DNA of 64,000 nucleotides from Desulfitobacterium sp038181555 (GTDB lineage: Bacteria; Bacillota; Desulfitobacteriia; Desulfitobacteriales; Desulfitobacteriaceae), in the NCBI RefSeq assembly GCF_038181555.1, contig NZ_JBBWUA010000004.1, positions 1 through 64,000 of the forward strand, in the 5' to 3' direction. Position 1 is the first letter of the stretch, and each line of letters starts with the position of its first letter. Under the pieces are notes generated by a model. That model saw nothing but the letters and a program-made list of their open reading frames with translations, had not been told where the DNA came from and made no database searches. Positions 7,771 through 15,365 of this stretch are shown one piece after another. The translations under genes were made by a program, and so were the position numbers.

Positions 7771-8663
7771 TGATGAGTCATGAAATACCAAGGATAAAAA
7801 TTGATAGCAAGCTCATTGAAAAAAGAATAATGTTAAATAACATTTTTAAGTATATTTTCTCCTTTTCAACCGTATTCTCTATCTTGGTATTGGGAGTTCT
7901 CTTATACGAAGTTGGGTCGGATAGTATTGGCTGGCTTGACCTACAATTCCTGACGAGCAATCTTTCGATATTTCCACATAAAGCCGGAATATACGGAGCA
8001 ATCATTGGTACAATATTGATGATGCTCATTGTTATCCCCGTAACGACGTTATTGGGTGTTTCGACAGCCATATATCTGGAAGAATACGCTAAAAAGGGTA
8101 GACTTCAGTATTACATCAATGTTAATATCTCTAATCTTGCCAGTGTTCCTTCCGTTATCTTTGGACTCCTCGGTTTAACCTTGTTTGGCAGACTTATGAA
8201 TCTGGGGTCGAGCATTTTAGCTGGAGGCCTTACCATGTCTCTTTTAGTACTGCCAATCGTCGTTGTTGCTGCTCAAGAAGCTATAAGAGCCGTGCCTGGA
8301 TTTTTAAGGGAGGCCTCTTATGCGATGGGTGCTGATAAATGGACCACCGTGCGTAAGGTCGTACTCCCCGTGGCTTTGCCGGGAATTTTGACCGGCACGA
8401 TTTTGGCAATGTCCAGAGCCATTGGCGAAACAGCTCCTTTAGTTGTCTTAGGAATCCCGACTCTAATCATGAAAATTCCTTCTTCATTGATGGATGATTT
8501 TACCGTTTTGCCGATCCAGATTTATTATTGGACACTGGATGCCGTACTAAAACCGGAATACGCTAATCTAGCGGCGGCCACAATCGTCGTCTTGCTCATA
8601 ATCCTGTTCCTCATGAACTCAGTAGCGATTATCATTCGAAACAAATTCCAACAAAGATTCTAA
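7770..8663 (+). CDS. pstA: Phosphate ABC transporter permease PstA
   Basis: A 297-residue permease pairing with PstC. It shows the family pattern AIYLEEYAKKGRLQYYI, LASVPSVIFGLLGL and the EAA loop AVPGFLREASYAMGADKWTTV followed by LPVALPGILTGTI. The ATG overlaps the pstC stop by one base, with GAGAGGTG six bases upstream. A second ATG directly follows and could also serve. Confidence 0.95.
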   Translation: MMSHEIPRIKIDSKLIEKRIMLNNIFKYIFSFSTVFSILVLGVLLYEVGSDSIGWLDLQFLTSNLSIFPHKAGIYGAIIGTILMMLIVIPVTTLLGVSTAIYLEEYAKKGRLQYYINVNISNLASVPSVIFGLLGLTLFGRLMNLGSSILAGGLTMSLLVLPIVVVAAQEAIRAVPGFLREASYAMGADKWTTVRKVVLPVALPGILTGTILAMSRAIGETAPLVVLGIPTLIMKIPSSLMDDFTVLPIQIYYWTLDAVLKPEYANLAAATIVVLLIILFLMNSVAIIIRNKFQQRF

Positions 8664-8677
8664 CAGGAGGAATTTAA

Positions 8678-9457
8678 TTGACGAACATAATAAGTAAGGA
8701 AGAACATGTTGTATTTGATGTTAAAGGGCTTAACTTATGGTATGGTGAAAATCAAGCGCTTAAGAACATCAATTTAGAAATTGAAAATAATAAAGTGACT
8801 GCAATCATTGGCCCTTCCGGCTGCGGAAAGTCGACGTTCATCAAGACGTTGAACAGAATGATTGAAAATGTCCCTAGTGTTAAAACGACTGGTGAAATCA
8901 TTTACCAAGGGCAAGATATTTTTGATAAATCGGTGCGTGTGGAAGAGCTTCGGACTAAGGTTGGCATGGTTTTCCAAAAACCAAACCCCTTTCCAAAATC
9001 AGTTTTTGCCAATGTAGTTTATGGCCCAAGAATCCATGGTATTAAGGATAAGAAAATGCTCATGGAAATCGCTGAGAAAAGCTTGAGAGATGCAGCTCTG
9101 TGGGATGAAGTAAAGGATCGCTTAAATGATAATGCCTACGGTCTGTCTGGCGGTCAGCAACAACGTCTGTGTATCGCTAGATGTTTAGCAGTACAGCCTG
9201 ATGTCATTTTGATGGATGAACCCACTTCGGCACTTGATCCGATTGCAACCTATAAGATTGAAGAACTCATGGAAAGTTTAAAGAAAGACTACACGATCGC
9301 CATCGTAACTCACTCGATGCAACAAGCGGCCAGGATATCTGACAAAACAGCATTCTTCCTCATGGGCGATCTTATCGAGTTTGATAAGACAACGGAGATT
9401 TTTTCTAACCCTAAAGATAAGCGAACTGAGGATTATATTACCGGAAGAATAGGTTAA
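8678..9457 (+). CDS. pstB: Phosphate ABC transporter ATPase PstB
   Basis: A 259-residue ATPase that powers phosphate import. It has Walker A GPSGCGKST, the PstB-specific Q-loop context GMVFQKPNPFPKS, signature LSGGQQQR, Walker B VILMDEPTSALDP and switch His in IVTHSMQQA. Start is TTG with AGGAGG eight to nine bases upstream, 14 bases after pstA. It ends the operon at a strong terminator. Confidence 0.97.
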   Translation: MTNIISKEEHVVFDVKGLNLWYGENQALKNINLEIENNKVTAIIGPSGCGKSTFIKTLNRMIENVPSVKTTGEIIYQGQDIFDKSVRVEELRTKVGMVFQKPNPFPKSVFANVVYGPRIHGIKDKKMLMEIAEKSLRDAALWDEVKDRLNDNAYGLSGGQQQRLCIARCLAVQPDVILMDEPTSALDPIATYKIEELMESLKKDYTIAIVTHSMQQAARISDKTAFFLMGDLIEFDKTTEIFSNPKDKRTEDYITGRIG

Positions 9458-9461
9458 AATG

Positions 9462-9508
9462 AAATGACCTTGGTGGAAAGTGAATAACTTTCAGCCAAGG
9501 TCATTTTT
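9462..9508 (+). terminator. Rho-independent terminator of the pst operon
   Basis: AAATGACCTTGG pairs with CCAAGGTCATTT, followed by a T-run. The loop holds a second small hairpin (GAAAGT/ACTTTC). Confidence 0.93.
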
Positions 9509-9553
9509 TAACACAGGATTAACCCATGTTTGTCACCTGCCTTTTGCTACTAT

Positions 9554-9820
9554 TTAATCCCTTTCTTGCAGGGTCACCTTAATCATGTCGCCAGGTTGTT
9601 TGCCGATCTTTGCCCGAATATCTTTGCGAATCCCGATGATATGGCAAGGGGTTCTCATTTTGACCAGACTTCCCTTGTACACTTCGTCGTCGAAAGTTGC
9701 AGTAACAGGCACGCGGCCTTTTCCAAACTCCGCCTTCACATCGAAGGGTATTTCTACATAGGCTCCGTCGATATCCGGCACTTTTTTGATCACGGCTTCA
9801 AATTCATAGATCTTACCCAC
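9554..9820 (-). CDS. DUF1905 domain protein
   Basis: An 88-residue protein matching the DUF1905 beta-barrel pattern: YEFEAVIKK near the start, AYVEIPFDVKAEFGKGRVPV, the central MRTPCHIIGIRKDIRAKIGK, and GDMIKVTLQ at the end. Function of the family is unknown. The start is GTG with GGGAGG seven bases upstream. It is encoded opposite to and convergent with pstB, and about 70 bases downstream of the UvrC-like gene on the same strand. Confidence 0.82.
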   Translation of the reverse strand: MGKIYEFEAVIKKVPDIDGAYVEIPFDVKAEFGKGRVPVTATFDDEVYKGSLVKMRTPCHIIGIRKDIRAKIGKQPGDMIKVTLQERD

Positions 9821-9887
9821 AAAGTTACCTCCCTGATTTAATAAGTATTTTTATCGGTGAAATGGCCCTGGGATTGTCTACAAATCC

Positions 9888-11015
9888 TTATGGATTGAAT
9901 GCTTTTTCGATCCTCTCAAGCATCTTCTCCTCGAAATCATCTTCATGCAAAGATTTTTTGGTAACGCGAATGGTAAAGATTCGGTCTTTACGAAGATAGC
10001 TATAGAGAATCTGGGCCTCGTCTACTTCCTGTCGCGATAACTCTCGAAGGCTTCCTTGATCGGCAAGTAGCTTTTTATGGGCTGAATTAAGAAAATGCCT
10101 GATATCTGCTCTGCATTCGGTTGGTAAATAATGCGGTTTGATAGAATTATCAAGGTCAAAAATCATACTTGATAATAGTTTGTTGCCTTTGATCAAATAT
10201 ACTTTTACCTTTGTCTTTTTGTCATGTAGAAATTCCAGCGCTAGGAGACTTGTATTGCAGCGCGTTGAGTTGAGGAACTTTTGCCGACCTTGTATATAGT
10301 ATAACCCTAATTGATATTCTCGATAACGAGCTGCTTTCTCGAAGTCTAGATCCGCAATAGCCTTTACTAATTGGCCATTGATTTCCTTCATGGCCCCTTT
10401 GTCACGCCCTTCGATGACCCGACAAAATGCCTGTAAATGGGCCTTATATTCTTCAGGGCTAACTTTACTGGTGCATACACCGAGACAGGTGTTCAATTGC
10501 CGGTAGAGACAACCGCTGTTCCTTTTGGCTAACCCTGGGCTGGTACATTTGCGGATCAAAAAGTTATCCTTTAGGTACAGCATAGCTGTTTCAACTCGGG
10601 AGCGGCTATTAAATGGGCCATAATAGAACGCTGAATCGTCTTTTCGTTCCTGCACAATCTCCGGCTTAGGAAAGGTTTCAGCAGGGATTTTAATATAGAC
10701 ATAGTTTTGGTCGTTTTTCATCTGGCGATTATAACGTGGCCTGAGCTCTTTAATTGCTCGGCATTCCTCGAGGAGGGCGTCCAGCTCCGTATCTAAAACC
10801 CGATGCTCAAAATTCGTGATATGTTGAATCATTTCTTCTACTTTGGGGTCCCGATTTTTTTCTGAGCGAAAATATTGGGTGACTCTGCTCCTGAGGTCTT
10901 TGGCTTTACCCACATAGATAATATTGCCCAAAGAATCCTGCATCAGGTAGATTCCGGGTTTTTCTGGTAGGCACTTTGCTTTATCTTTCAACATTGATTT
11001 GTTGTTTAATGGCAT
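9888..11015 (-). CDS. GIY-YIG nuclease, UvrC N-terminal-half (Cho-like) protein
   Basis: A 375-residue protein homologous to only the first part of UvrC (about 600 residues). It has a GIY-YIG nuclease domain (PGIYLMQ, IIYVGKAKDLRSRV, catalytic Glu in LDALLEECRAI), a cysteine cluster (CTSPGLAKRNSGCLY, CLGVC), a UVR motif (AIADLDFEKAARYREY) for UvrB contact, and part of the following region. The C-terminal RNase H-like 5' nuclease and helix-hairpin-helix domains are missing. E. coli Cho has a similar truncated layout and makes only the 3' incision in nucleotide excision repair. A full uvrC may lie elsewhere. The last residues are orderly, so truncation seems natural rather than a frameshift. 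Confidence 0.82.
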   Translation of the reverse strand: MPLNNKSMLKDKAKCLPEKPGIYLMQDSLGNIIYVGKAKDLRSRVTQYFRSEKNRDPKVEEMIQHITNFEHRVLDTELDALLEECRAIKELRPRYNRQMKNDQNYVYIKIPAETFPKPEIVQERKDDSAFYYGPFNSRSRVETAMLYLKDNFLIRKCTSPGLAKRNSGCLYRQLNTCLGVCTSKVSPEEYKAHLQAFCRVIEGRDKGAMKEINGQLVKAIADLDFEKAARYREYQLGLYYIQGRQKFLNSTRCNTSLLALEFLHDKKTKVKVYLIKGNKLLSSMIFDLDNSIKPHYLPTECRADIRHFLNSAHKKLLADQGSLRELSRQEVDEAQILYSYLRKDRIFTIRVTKKSLHEDDFEEKMLERIEKAFNP

Positions 11016-11152
11016 TCCAATACCCCAACCTCCCTAGAAACCTCAAGTAATGGAAGTGACAATTATGAAAGAATTGCCTAATTCTCCCTCACCAGATATA
11101 ATTTAGCTATTAGCAATCTAAATCTTCAAGATACTTCGATTTCCGACAGCAC

Positions 11153-11216
11153 AACTTCCCCTCGAAGGCGAAGTTCCTGATGCACCCGGGACTTATTTTT
11201 CATGCCTATGGGGTGC
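11153..11216 (+). other. Two leader hairpins upstream of the MetE-core gene
   Basis: AACTTC/GAAGTT (11153-11175) and GCACCC/GGGTGC (11182-11216) lie 50-110 bases before the MetE-core start. They might form a structured 5' leader. SAM, T-box and cobalamin riboswitch hallmarks were looked for and not found, so no class is assigned. Confidence 0.3.
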
Positions 11217-11264
11217 TAAGCAAGCTATATAGAAGTCTGATATGCTGAGAAAGTAGGTCACGCA

Positions 11265-12338
11265 ATGTTCGATTATCAAGGTTGGAAACCCCATTTTCTT
11301 GCCACTGGGGTAGGAAGTCTACCTTACGAAAATCCCATCACTGCTTTAGAGCAAATATGGAAAGCCGCACCTAAAGCACCCCATTGGCCACAGCTTCCAC
11401 AATTAGGGGCGGAGAGCTCCTTCGTCGGACAATATTTAAAGGTGCTCGTGGATACAGGTTGTATAGAAGGGTTTGAACACCCCCGCTTTCAAGGTGAGGC
11501 TCCTGATTGGGCTGACCGTATGGCAAGATTTTATGAACGCTATCTTCAAGCTGAGTCAGGAGATCAAGAGGCTCTTGAAGGGTTTGGTTTCACTGACGAC
11601 GGAGGATTTGGCTTTAATGAGTTTTACAAGGAGCTTCAACAAAAAGGTCCTATGGGAGCGCAAATCTTAAAAGGTCAGCTAAGCGGTTCTGTCACCCTTG
11701 GCATGCAAATTACTGATCAGAACCGCAGAGCTGCTTACTATGATGAGTTTCAACGGGATATCCTTGTTAAGTCTTTGAGACTCCACGCTCGTTGGCAGAC
11801 CAGAAAGCTAGCTCAGTTTGGATTACCTGTTTTGATATCCATCGATGACCCTAGTCTTTATGGCTATGGTTCCTCAACCTATCTTACGTTGGATCGGAGC
11901 ACCCTCATAAGAGATATCAATGAAATCGCGGAAGGAATTCTCGATGAAGGTGGGATACCGGGTGTCCATGTATGCGCTGGAATGGATTGGACCCTGTTAT
12001 TTGATTCCAAAATTAAGGTGGTTAACTTTGATGCCTATGAATACATGACAAGCATGGCTGTAGTAGCCGGGCAGCTTGAAGAGTTTCTCCAACGAGGCGG
12101 CATTCTATCTTGGGGCATTGTACCTACTTCCACAAAAGCTTGGCAAGAATCTGCTGAAAGTCTGAAAGCGCGTCTTGAGAACAATATCAAAGAATTGGTC
12201 AGGCGGGGAGTTAATGAAGAAAGGTTGCGGTGCCAAAGTATGCTTACCCCAAGCTGCGGCACAGGTACGCTAAATATCGGTTTGTCAGAAAGAATTTATG
12301 GGCTTTTGCAGGAATTAAGCTCGGCTTATACTGTCTAA
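11265..12338 (+). CDS. MetE C-terminal-domain (core-MetE-like) methyltransferase
   Basis: A 357-residue TIM-barrel protein resembling the catalytic half of cobalamin-independent methionine synthase and the related UroD superfamily. The zinc ligands of MetE are recognisable as His-x-Cys in GVHVCAGMDW and Cys in LTPSCGTGTL. GVGSLPYENP at the N-terminus is also typical. The N-terminal half of MetE, needed for folate binding, is absent. Core-MetE proteins in some anaerobes take the methyl group from a corrinoid protein rather than from folate, which would fit this corrinoid-rich genome; that role is inference. Another thiol methyltransferase function is possible. The ribosome site is weak. Confidence 0.7.
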   Translation: MFDYQGWKPHFLATGVGSLPYENPITALEQIWKAAPKAPHWPQLPQLGAESSFVGQYLKVLVDTGCIEGFEHPRFQGEAPDWADRMARFYERYLQAESGDQEALEGFGFTDDGGFGFNEFYKELQQKGPMGAQILKGQLSGSVTLGMQITDQNRRAAYYDEFQRDILVKSLRLHARWQTRKLAQFGLPVLISIDDPSLYGYGSSTYLTLDRSTLIRDINEIAEGILDEGGIPGVHVCAGMDWTLLFDSKIKVVNFDAYEYMTSMAVVAGQLEEFLQRGGILSWGIVPTSTKAWQESAESLKARLENNIKELVRRGVNEERLRCQSMLTPSCGTGTLNIGLSERIYGLLQELSSAYTV

Positions 12339-12432
12339 AACGTGCTCACCTATTTATCGTATTATTTCACACAATATATCGTTCCTGCAACTAGAGGATA
12401 ATGAATGCAGATAACAATGAGGAGGGATGACT

Positions 12433-12696
12433 TTGTCTGGTAAGTATTCTTCTAGTAAAATTGAAGTAAATAAAGAATCCAAAGAAAAAATGGTTTTAGC
12501 CATCAAAAACTATTTTTCAAAGGAACGAGATGAGGAATTAGGAGATTTAGCAGCGGGCTTTATTTTGGATTTTTTTATTGAAGAGATAGCACCTTCTATT
12601 TATAATCAAGGCGTTTATGATTCGTATAGATATATGGAGGAAAGAACAGAAGATTTATTAGGAATTATGAAAGATAAGCTGAGGATGCAACTATAG
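12433..12696 (+). CDS. DUF2164 family protein
   Basis: An 87-residue helical protein matching DUF2164: IKNYFSKERDEELGDLAAG, FILDFFIEEIAPSIYNQGV, then YDSYRYMEERTEDLL. No function is known for the family. A TTG start is preferred because GGAGGG ends six bases upstream of it; the ATG six bases earlier would touch the ribosome site. Confidence 0.8.
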   Translation: MSGKYSSSKIEVNKESKEKMVLAIKNYFSKERDEELGDLAAGFILDFFIEEIAPSIYNQGVYDSYRYMEERTEDLLGIMKDKLRMQL

Positions 12697-12719
12697 AAAA
12701 AATAAAGAGGTGTTTTTTT

Positions 12720-13172
12720 GTGATTAGAGTCATTGCAGTTATCAAAGAACGGCATAGAACATTAGGGTATCGCTTACTTGATGAGATTACCTCCACAGTT
12801 CAGGATATGGGGGCAGCTGGTGCATTTGAATACATTAAGGAGCATGGATGTCGAAATGCCCATTTTAAAGGGGTAGCACTGGTTGCCGATGAAGGCACGA
12901 TAGAAATGCTGCCTGTCATTGACTCTCATACTAAAAGTTGTATAAAAAATGATAAATATATTATCGTGGGCACTTTTAAAGAGGGAGATCGGATTACTTC
13001 AATACGAGTAACCGATTATTCGGGAAGCATTTCAGATATTGAAGTAAAGCAACTCATCATGTTAGAGGATAAAGGGTTTTGCAACGCAAGAGTGCAAAAT
13101 GTGGGGGAAAAGAAGGCTATTAAACCTCTGGATTTGCCCTGGCCAGTCTTAAGGTGGACACCTGTAAAGTGA
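12720..13172 (+). CDS. Hypothetical protein
   Basis: A 150-residue soluble protein with a predicted alternating helix-strand order and no motif that was recognised. It starts with GTG after GAGGTG, 23 bases after the DUF2164 gene, so the two may be co-transcribed. The central part (HTKSCIKNDKYIIVGTFKEG, then ITSIRVTDYSG) looks like a small beta-domain. No signal peptide or membrane helix. Confidence 0.6.
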   Translation: MIRVIAVIKERHRTLGYRLLDEITSTVQDMGAAGAFEYIKEHGCRNAHFKGVALVADEGTIEMLPVIDSHTKSCIKNDKYIIVGTFKEGDRITSIRVTDYSGSISDIEVKQLIMLEDKGFCNARVQNVGEKKAIKPLDLPWPVLRWTPVK

Positions 13173-13285
13173 GGGATAATATGACCTTAGCACCCAATAA
13201 ACAGCTTTATTAATACAGGCAATAACCTTACTCCCGCCCGTACAAAGTTACTATGATGTTAATTATTGATCGGAGGGGGCTGACG

Positions 13286-13924
13286 ATGGAAACGAATTAC
13301 CGAGTTGCCTATGATAAGTTCTGGCAGGATATAAAGAAACGAGAACCTGAAGGGATTACTTCAACGCGAACCGTATCTTATGATGGAGATACAAAGCAAT
13401 TTGTGGTCATGTTTTTTGATCGAGAGATTATCGTAGATAGCAACTATGAAACAGTTTATCGGAAAAGCGATGGACATCATCTAGATATAATGAATGCAAT
13501 TATAGTGCTTAATTATTTAGCTTATGCGCAGCCGTTATTAGAAGTAGAGTCTAGGTGGGTGAGCATCAAGGAGATACCCGGAGGGATGATTTTTTATTCA
13601 GCCTTTTTAAAGACTGCAATCGCACCATTGATCGAGGCCTTTGGCCATCAAGCTGAGCTCTTAAAAACTGTGGGGGCCTCCTTAGGAGGTCAACCAGCAT
13701 ACATGGGAAATTCTTCTGTCGTTTTTAAGGCGTTTCCGGAGATCCCGGTAGGTGTGGTCATCTGGGAAGGGGATGAAGAGGTTAAAGCCAATGCCACAAT
13801 TCTCTTTGATCCTTCAATAGAGCCCATGTTACATAGCGAAAGCATTATTGGCCTCGGGATTTCCTTAGCGGCTCAACTACATAAAAGGGCAGCTGGGTTT
13901 AAGTCAATACCTAGGACAACTTAG
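13286..13924 (+). CDS. DUF3786 family protein
   Basis: A 212-residue protein with the pattern of DUF3786, a family common in anaerobes that use corrinoid or metal-rich metabolism. Visible landmarks are NYRVAYDKFWQDI at the start, IIVLNYLAYAQ in the middle, IPGGMIFYSAFLKTAIAPL, and FPEIPVGVVIWEGDEE followed by ANATILFDPSIEPMLHSESI. Its role is unknown. The ATG is chosen for GGAGGGGG nine bases upstream. Confidence 0.75.
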   Translation: METNYRVAYDKFWQDIKKREPEGITSTRTVSYDGDTKQFVVMFFDREIIVDSNYETVYRKSDGHHLDIMNAIIVLNYLAYAQPLLEVESRWVSIKEIPGGMIFYSAFLKTAIAPLIEAFGHQAELLKTVGASLGGQPAYMGNSSVVFKAFPEIPVGVVIWEGDEEVKANATILFDPSIEPMLHSESIIGLGISLAAQLHKRAAGFKSIPRTT

Positions 13925-14017
13925 GAAGCAGTTTGGTCAACAGGATATTGTTACCTTAAGATCGATGGTAGTGGAGATTGAAGTATAGATTGAAGTATAG
14001 ATAAGGGGCAAAAATTA

Positions 14018-14653
14018 ATGAAACTAGAATGGCGAAAGCAAGAAAAAGATTTGTATCTTCCTAAAGAGAAGCCTGTACTTATCACCGTTCCTCAACAAAA
14101 GTTCCTCATGATTCGAGGCCAAGGTAATCCTAACCAAGAAGATTTTGCTGAACGGGTGGCAGTGCTTTATTCTTTAGCCTATGCGGTCCGTATGATGCCT
14201 AAACAAGGCTATACCCCTGAAGGGTACACTGAGTACACAGTATATCCCTTGGAAGGGGTATGGGATCTGACAGAAACAGGGAGAAAGCTGGATACTCTTA
14301 ATAAGGGTGAGCTAGTCTATACCATCATGATCAGACAGCCGGATTTTGTAACCAAAGATGTGGTTGAGAGAGCCTTGGAAAGTGTGAGAAAAAAGAAACA
14401 TCACCCATTACTGGATGAAGTCGTATTTGGCAACACCGAAGAAGGACTATCCGTACAGATTCTCCATGTTGGTTCATATGATGATGAACCGAGAAGCTTC
14501 GAACTCATGAAGGAATTTATTAAGAATAACAATCTGGAGAGAACAACCTTACTGCACAAAGAAATCTATCTGACCGATGCGAGAAAGGTCGAACCAGGGA
14601 AGTTAAAAACCGTTTTGAGATATTGGGTAAAGCCACAGAACTTTTTACATTAA
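14018..14653 (+). CDS. GyrI-like small-molecule-binding domain protein
   Basis: A 211-residue stand-alone GyrI-like (SHS2-type) domain protein. Landmarks: FLMIRGQGNPNQEDFAERV, YTEYTVYPLEGVWDL, LVYTIMIRQPDFVT, VQILHVGSYDDEP and HKEIYLTDARK. Such proteins bind or degrade hydrophobic compounds and are often found without a DNA-binding domain, as here. It converges with the response regulator gene and its last bases overlap that gene's stop on the opposite strand by four bases. Confidence 0.85.
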   Translation: MKLEWRKQEKDLYLPKEKPVLITVPQQKFLMIRGQGNPNQEDFAERVAVLYSLAYAVRMMPKQGYTPEGYTEYTVYPLEGVWDLTETGRKLDTLNKGELVYTIMIRQPDFVTKDVVERALESVRKKKHHPLLDEVVFGNTEEGLSVQILHVGSYDDEPRSFELMKEFIKNNNLERTTLLHKEIYLTDARKVEPGKLKTVLRYWVKPQNFLH

Positions 14654-15351
14654 CCTGCAAATTTATAACCCACACCCCAAACTGTCAGAACGTATTCGGG
14701 TCGACCGGGATCTAACTCGATTTTTTCCCTTACTTTGCGTATAAAGACAGTGATCGTGCCAGAGTCTCCGAGATATCTTTCTCCCCACAAGTTGTCAAAG
14801 AGTTGTTGACGTGTAAACACCTGGCCAGGGTGATTGGCCATAAATGAAAGGAGTTCGAATTCTTTTGAAGTTAGATCAACTTTCTTGCCACGCACGATGA
14901 CTTCAAAGGTTTTGTTGTTGATCTCTAAGTCCTTAAAGACGATACGGTCTTTATCTTCTGGAGAACTCTCGGCAAGTGTTCGAAAGGCTCTCCGGAACAT
15001 GGCCTTCATGCGCAGAGCTAGTTCGATGGGGCTAAAGGGCTTAGTCATATAGTCATCTGCTCCCATATTAAAGCCCACGCTTTTATCTACAATATCCCCT
15101 TTGGCAGAAAGGAGAATGATGGGTACAGCGCTTACTTTGCGTATTCGACGGCAGACTTCAAATCCATCCACTTCAGGTAGCATCACGTCCAGAATGATCA
15201 AATCTGGGTTCTCCTGGGTAAACATTTGTAATGCTTTTTCTCCGTCAGCAGCATAGCAAAAGTTATACCCTTCTTTTTGAGCAAGGTGAGCAACTACTTT
15301 GCGTATACTGTCTTCATCGTCTACTAGCATTATCTTCATTTGCTTTTCCAT
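14650..15351 (-). CDS. OmpR-family response regulator, partner of the heme-c kinase
   Basis: A 233-residue regulator: receiver domain with DDE pocket, phospho-acceptor Asp in LIILDVMLPEVDGF and Lys in YMTKPFSPIEL, and a winged-helix domain (LTSKEFELLSFMANHPGQVF, ending VWGVGYKFAG). GAGAGGAG precedes the ATG by about five bases, and the gene starts 14 bases after the kinase stop, so the pair is an operon. It closely resembles the regulator at 28740-29444. The likely targets are the neighbouring molybdoenzyme operons, but no binding site is known. Confidence 0.88.
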   Translation of the reverse strand: MEKQMKIMLVDDEDSIRKVVAHLAQKEGYNFCYAADGEKALQMFTQENPDLIILDVMLPEVDGFEVCRRIRKVSAVPIILLSAKGDIVDKSVGFNMGADDYMTKPFSPIELALRMKAMFRRAFRTLAESSPEDKDRIVFKDLEINNKTFEVIVRGKKVDLTSKEFELLSFMANHPGQVFTRQQLFDNLWGERYLGDSGTITVFIRKVREKIELDPGRPEYVLTVWGVGYKFAG

Positions 15352-15365
15352 AGTTTCTCCTCTCT

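Noticed and set aside
9530..9841. Plus-strand open frame of 103 codons opposite the DUF1905 gene
   Set aside because: The minus strand has the DUF1905 pattern and a good ribosome site; the plus frame starts inside the pst terminator region without one.
11100..11264. SAM or T-box riboswitch before the MetE-core gene
   Set aside because: Only two short stems are present; conserved core sequences of those classes are absent.
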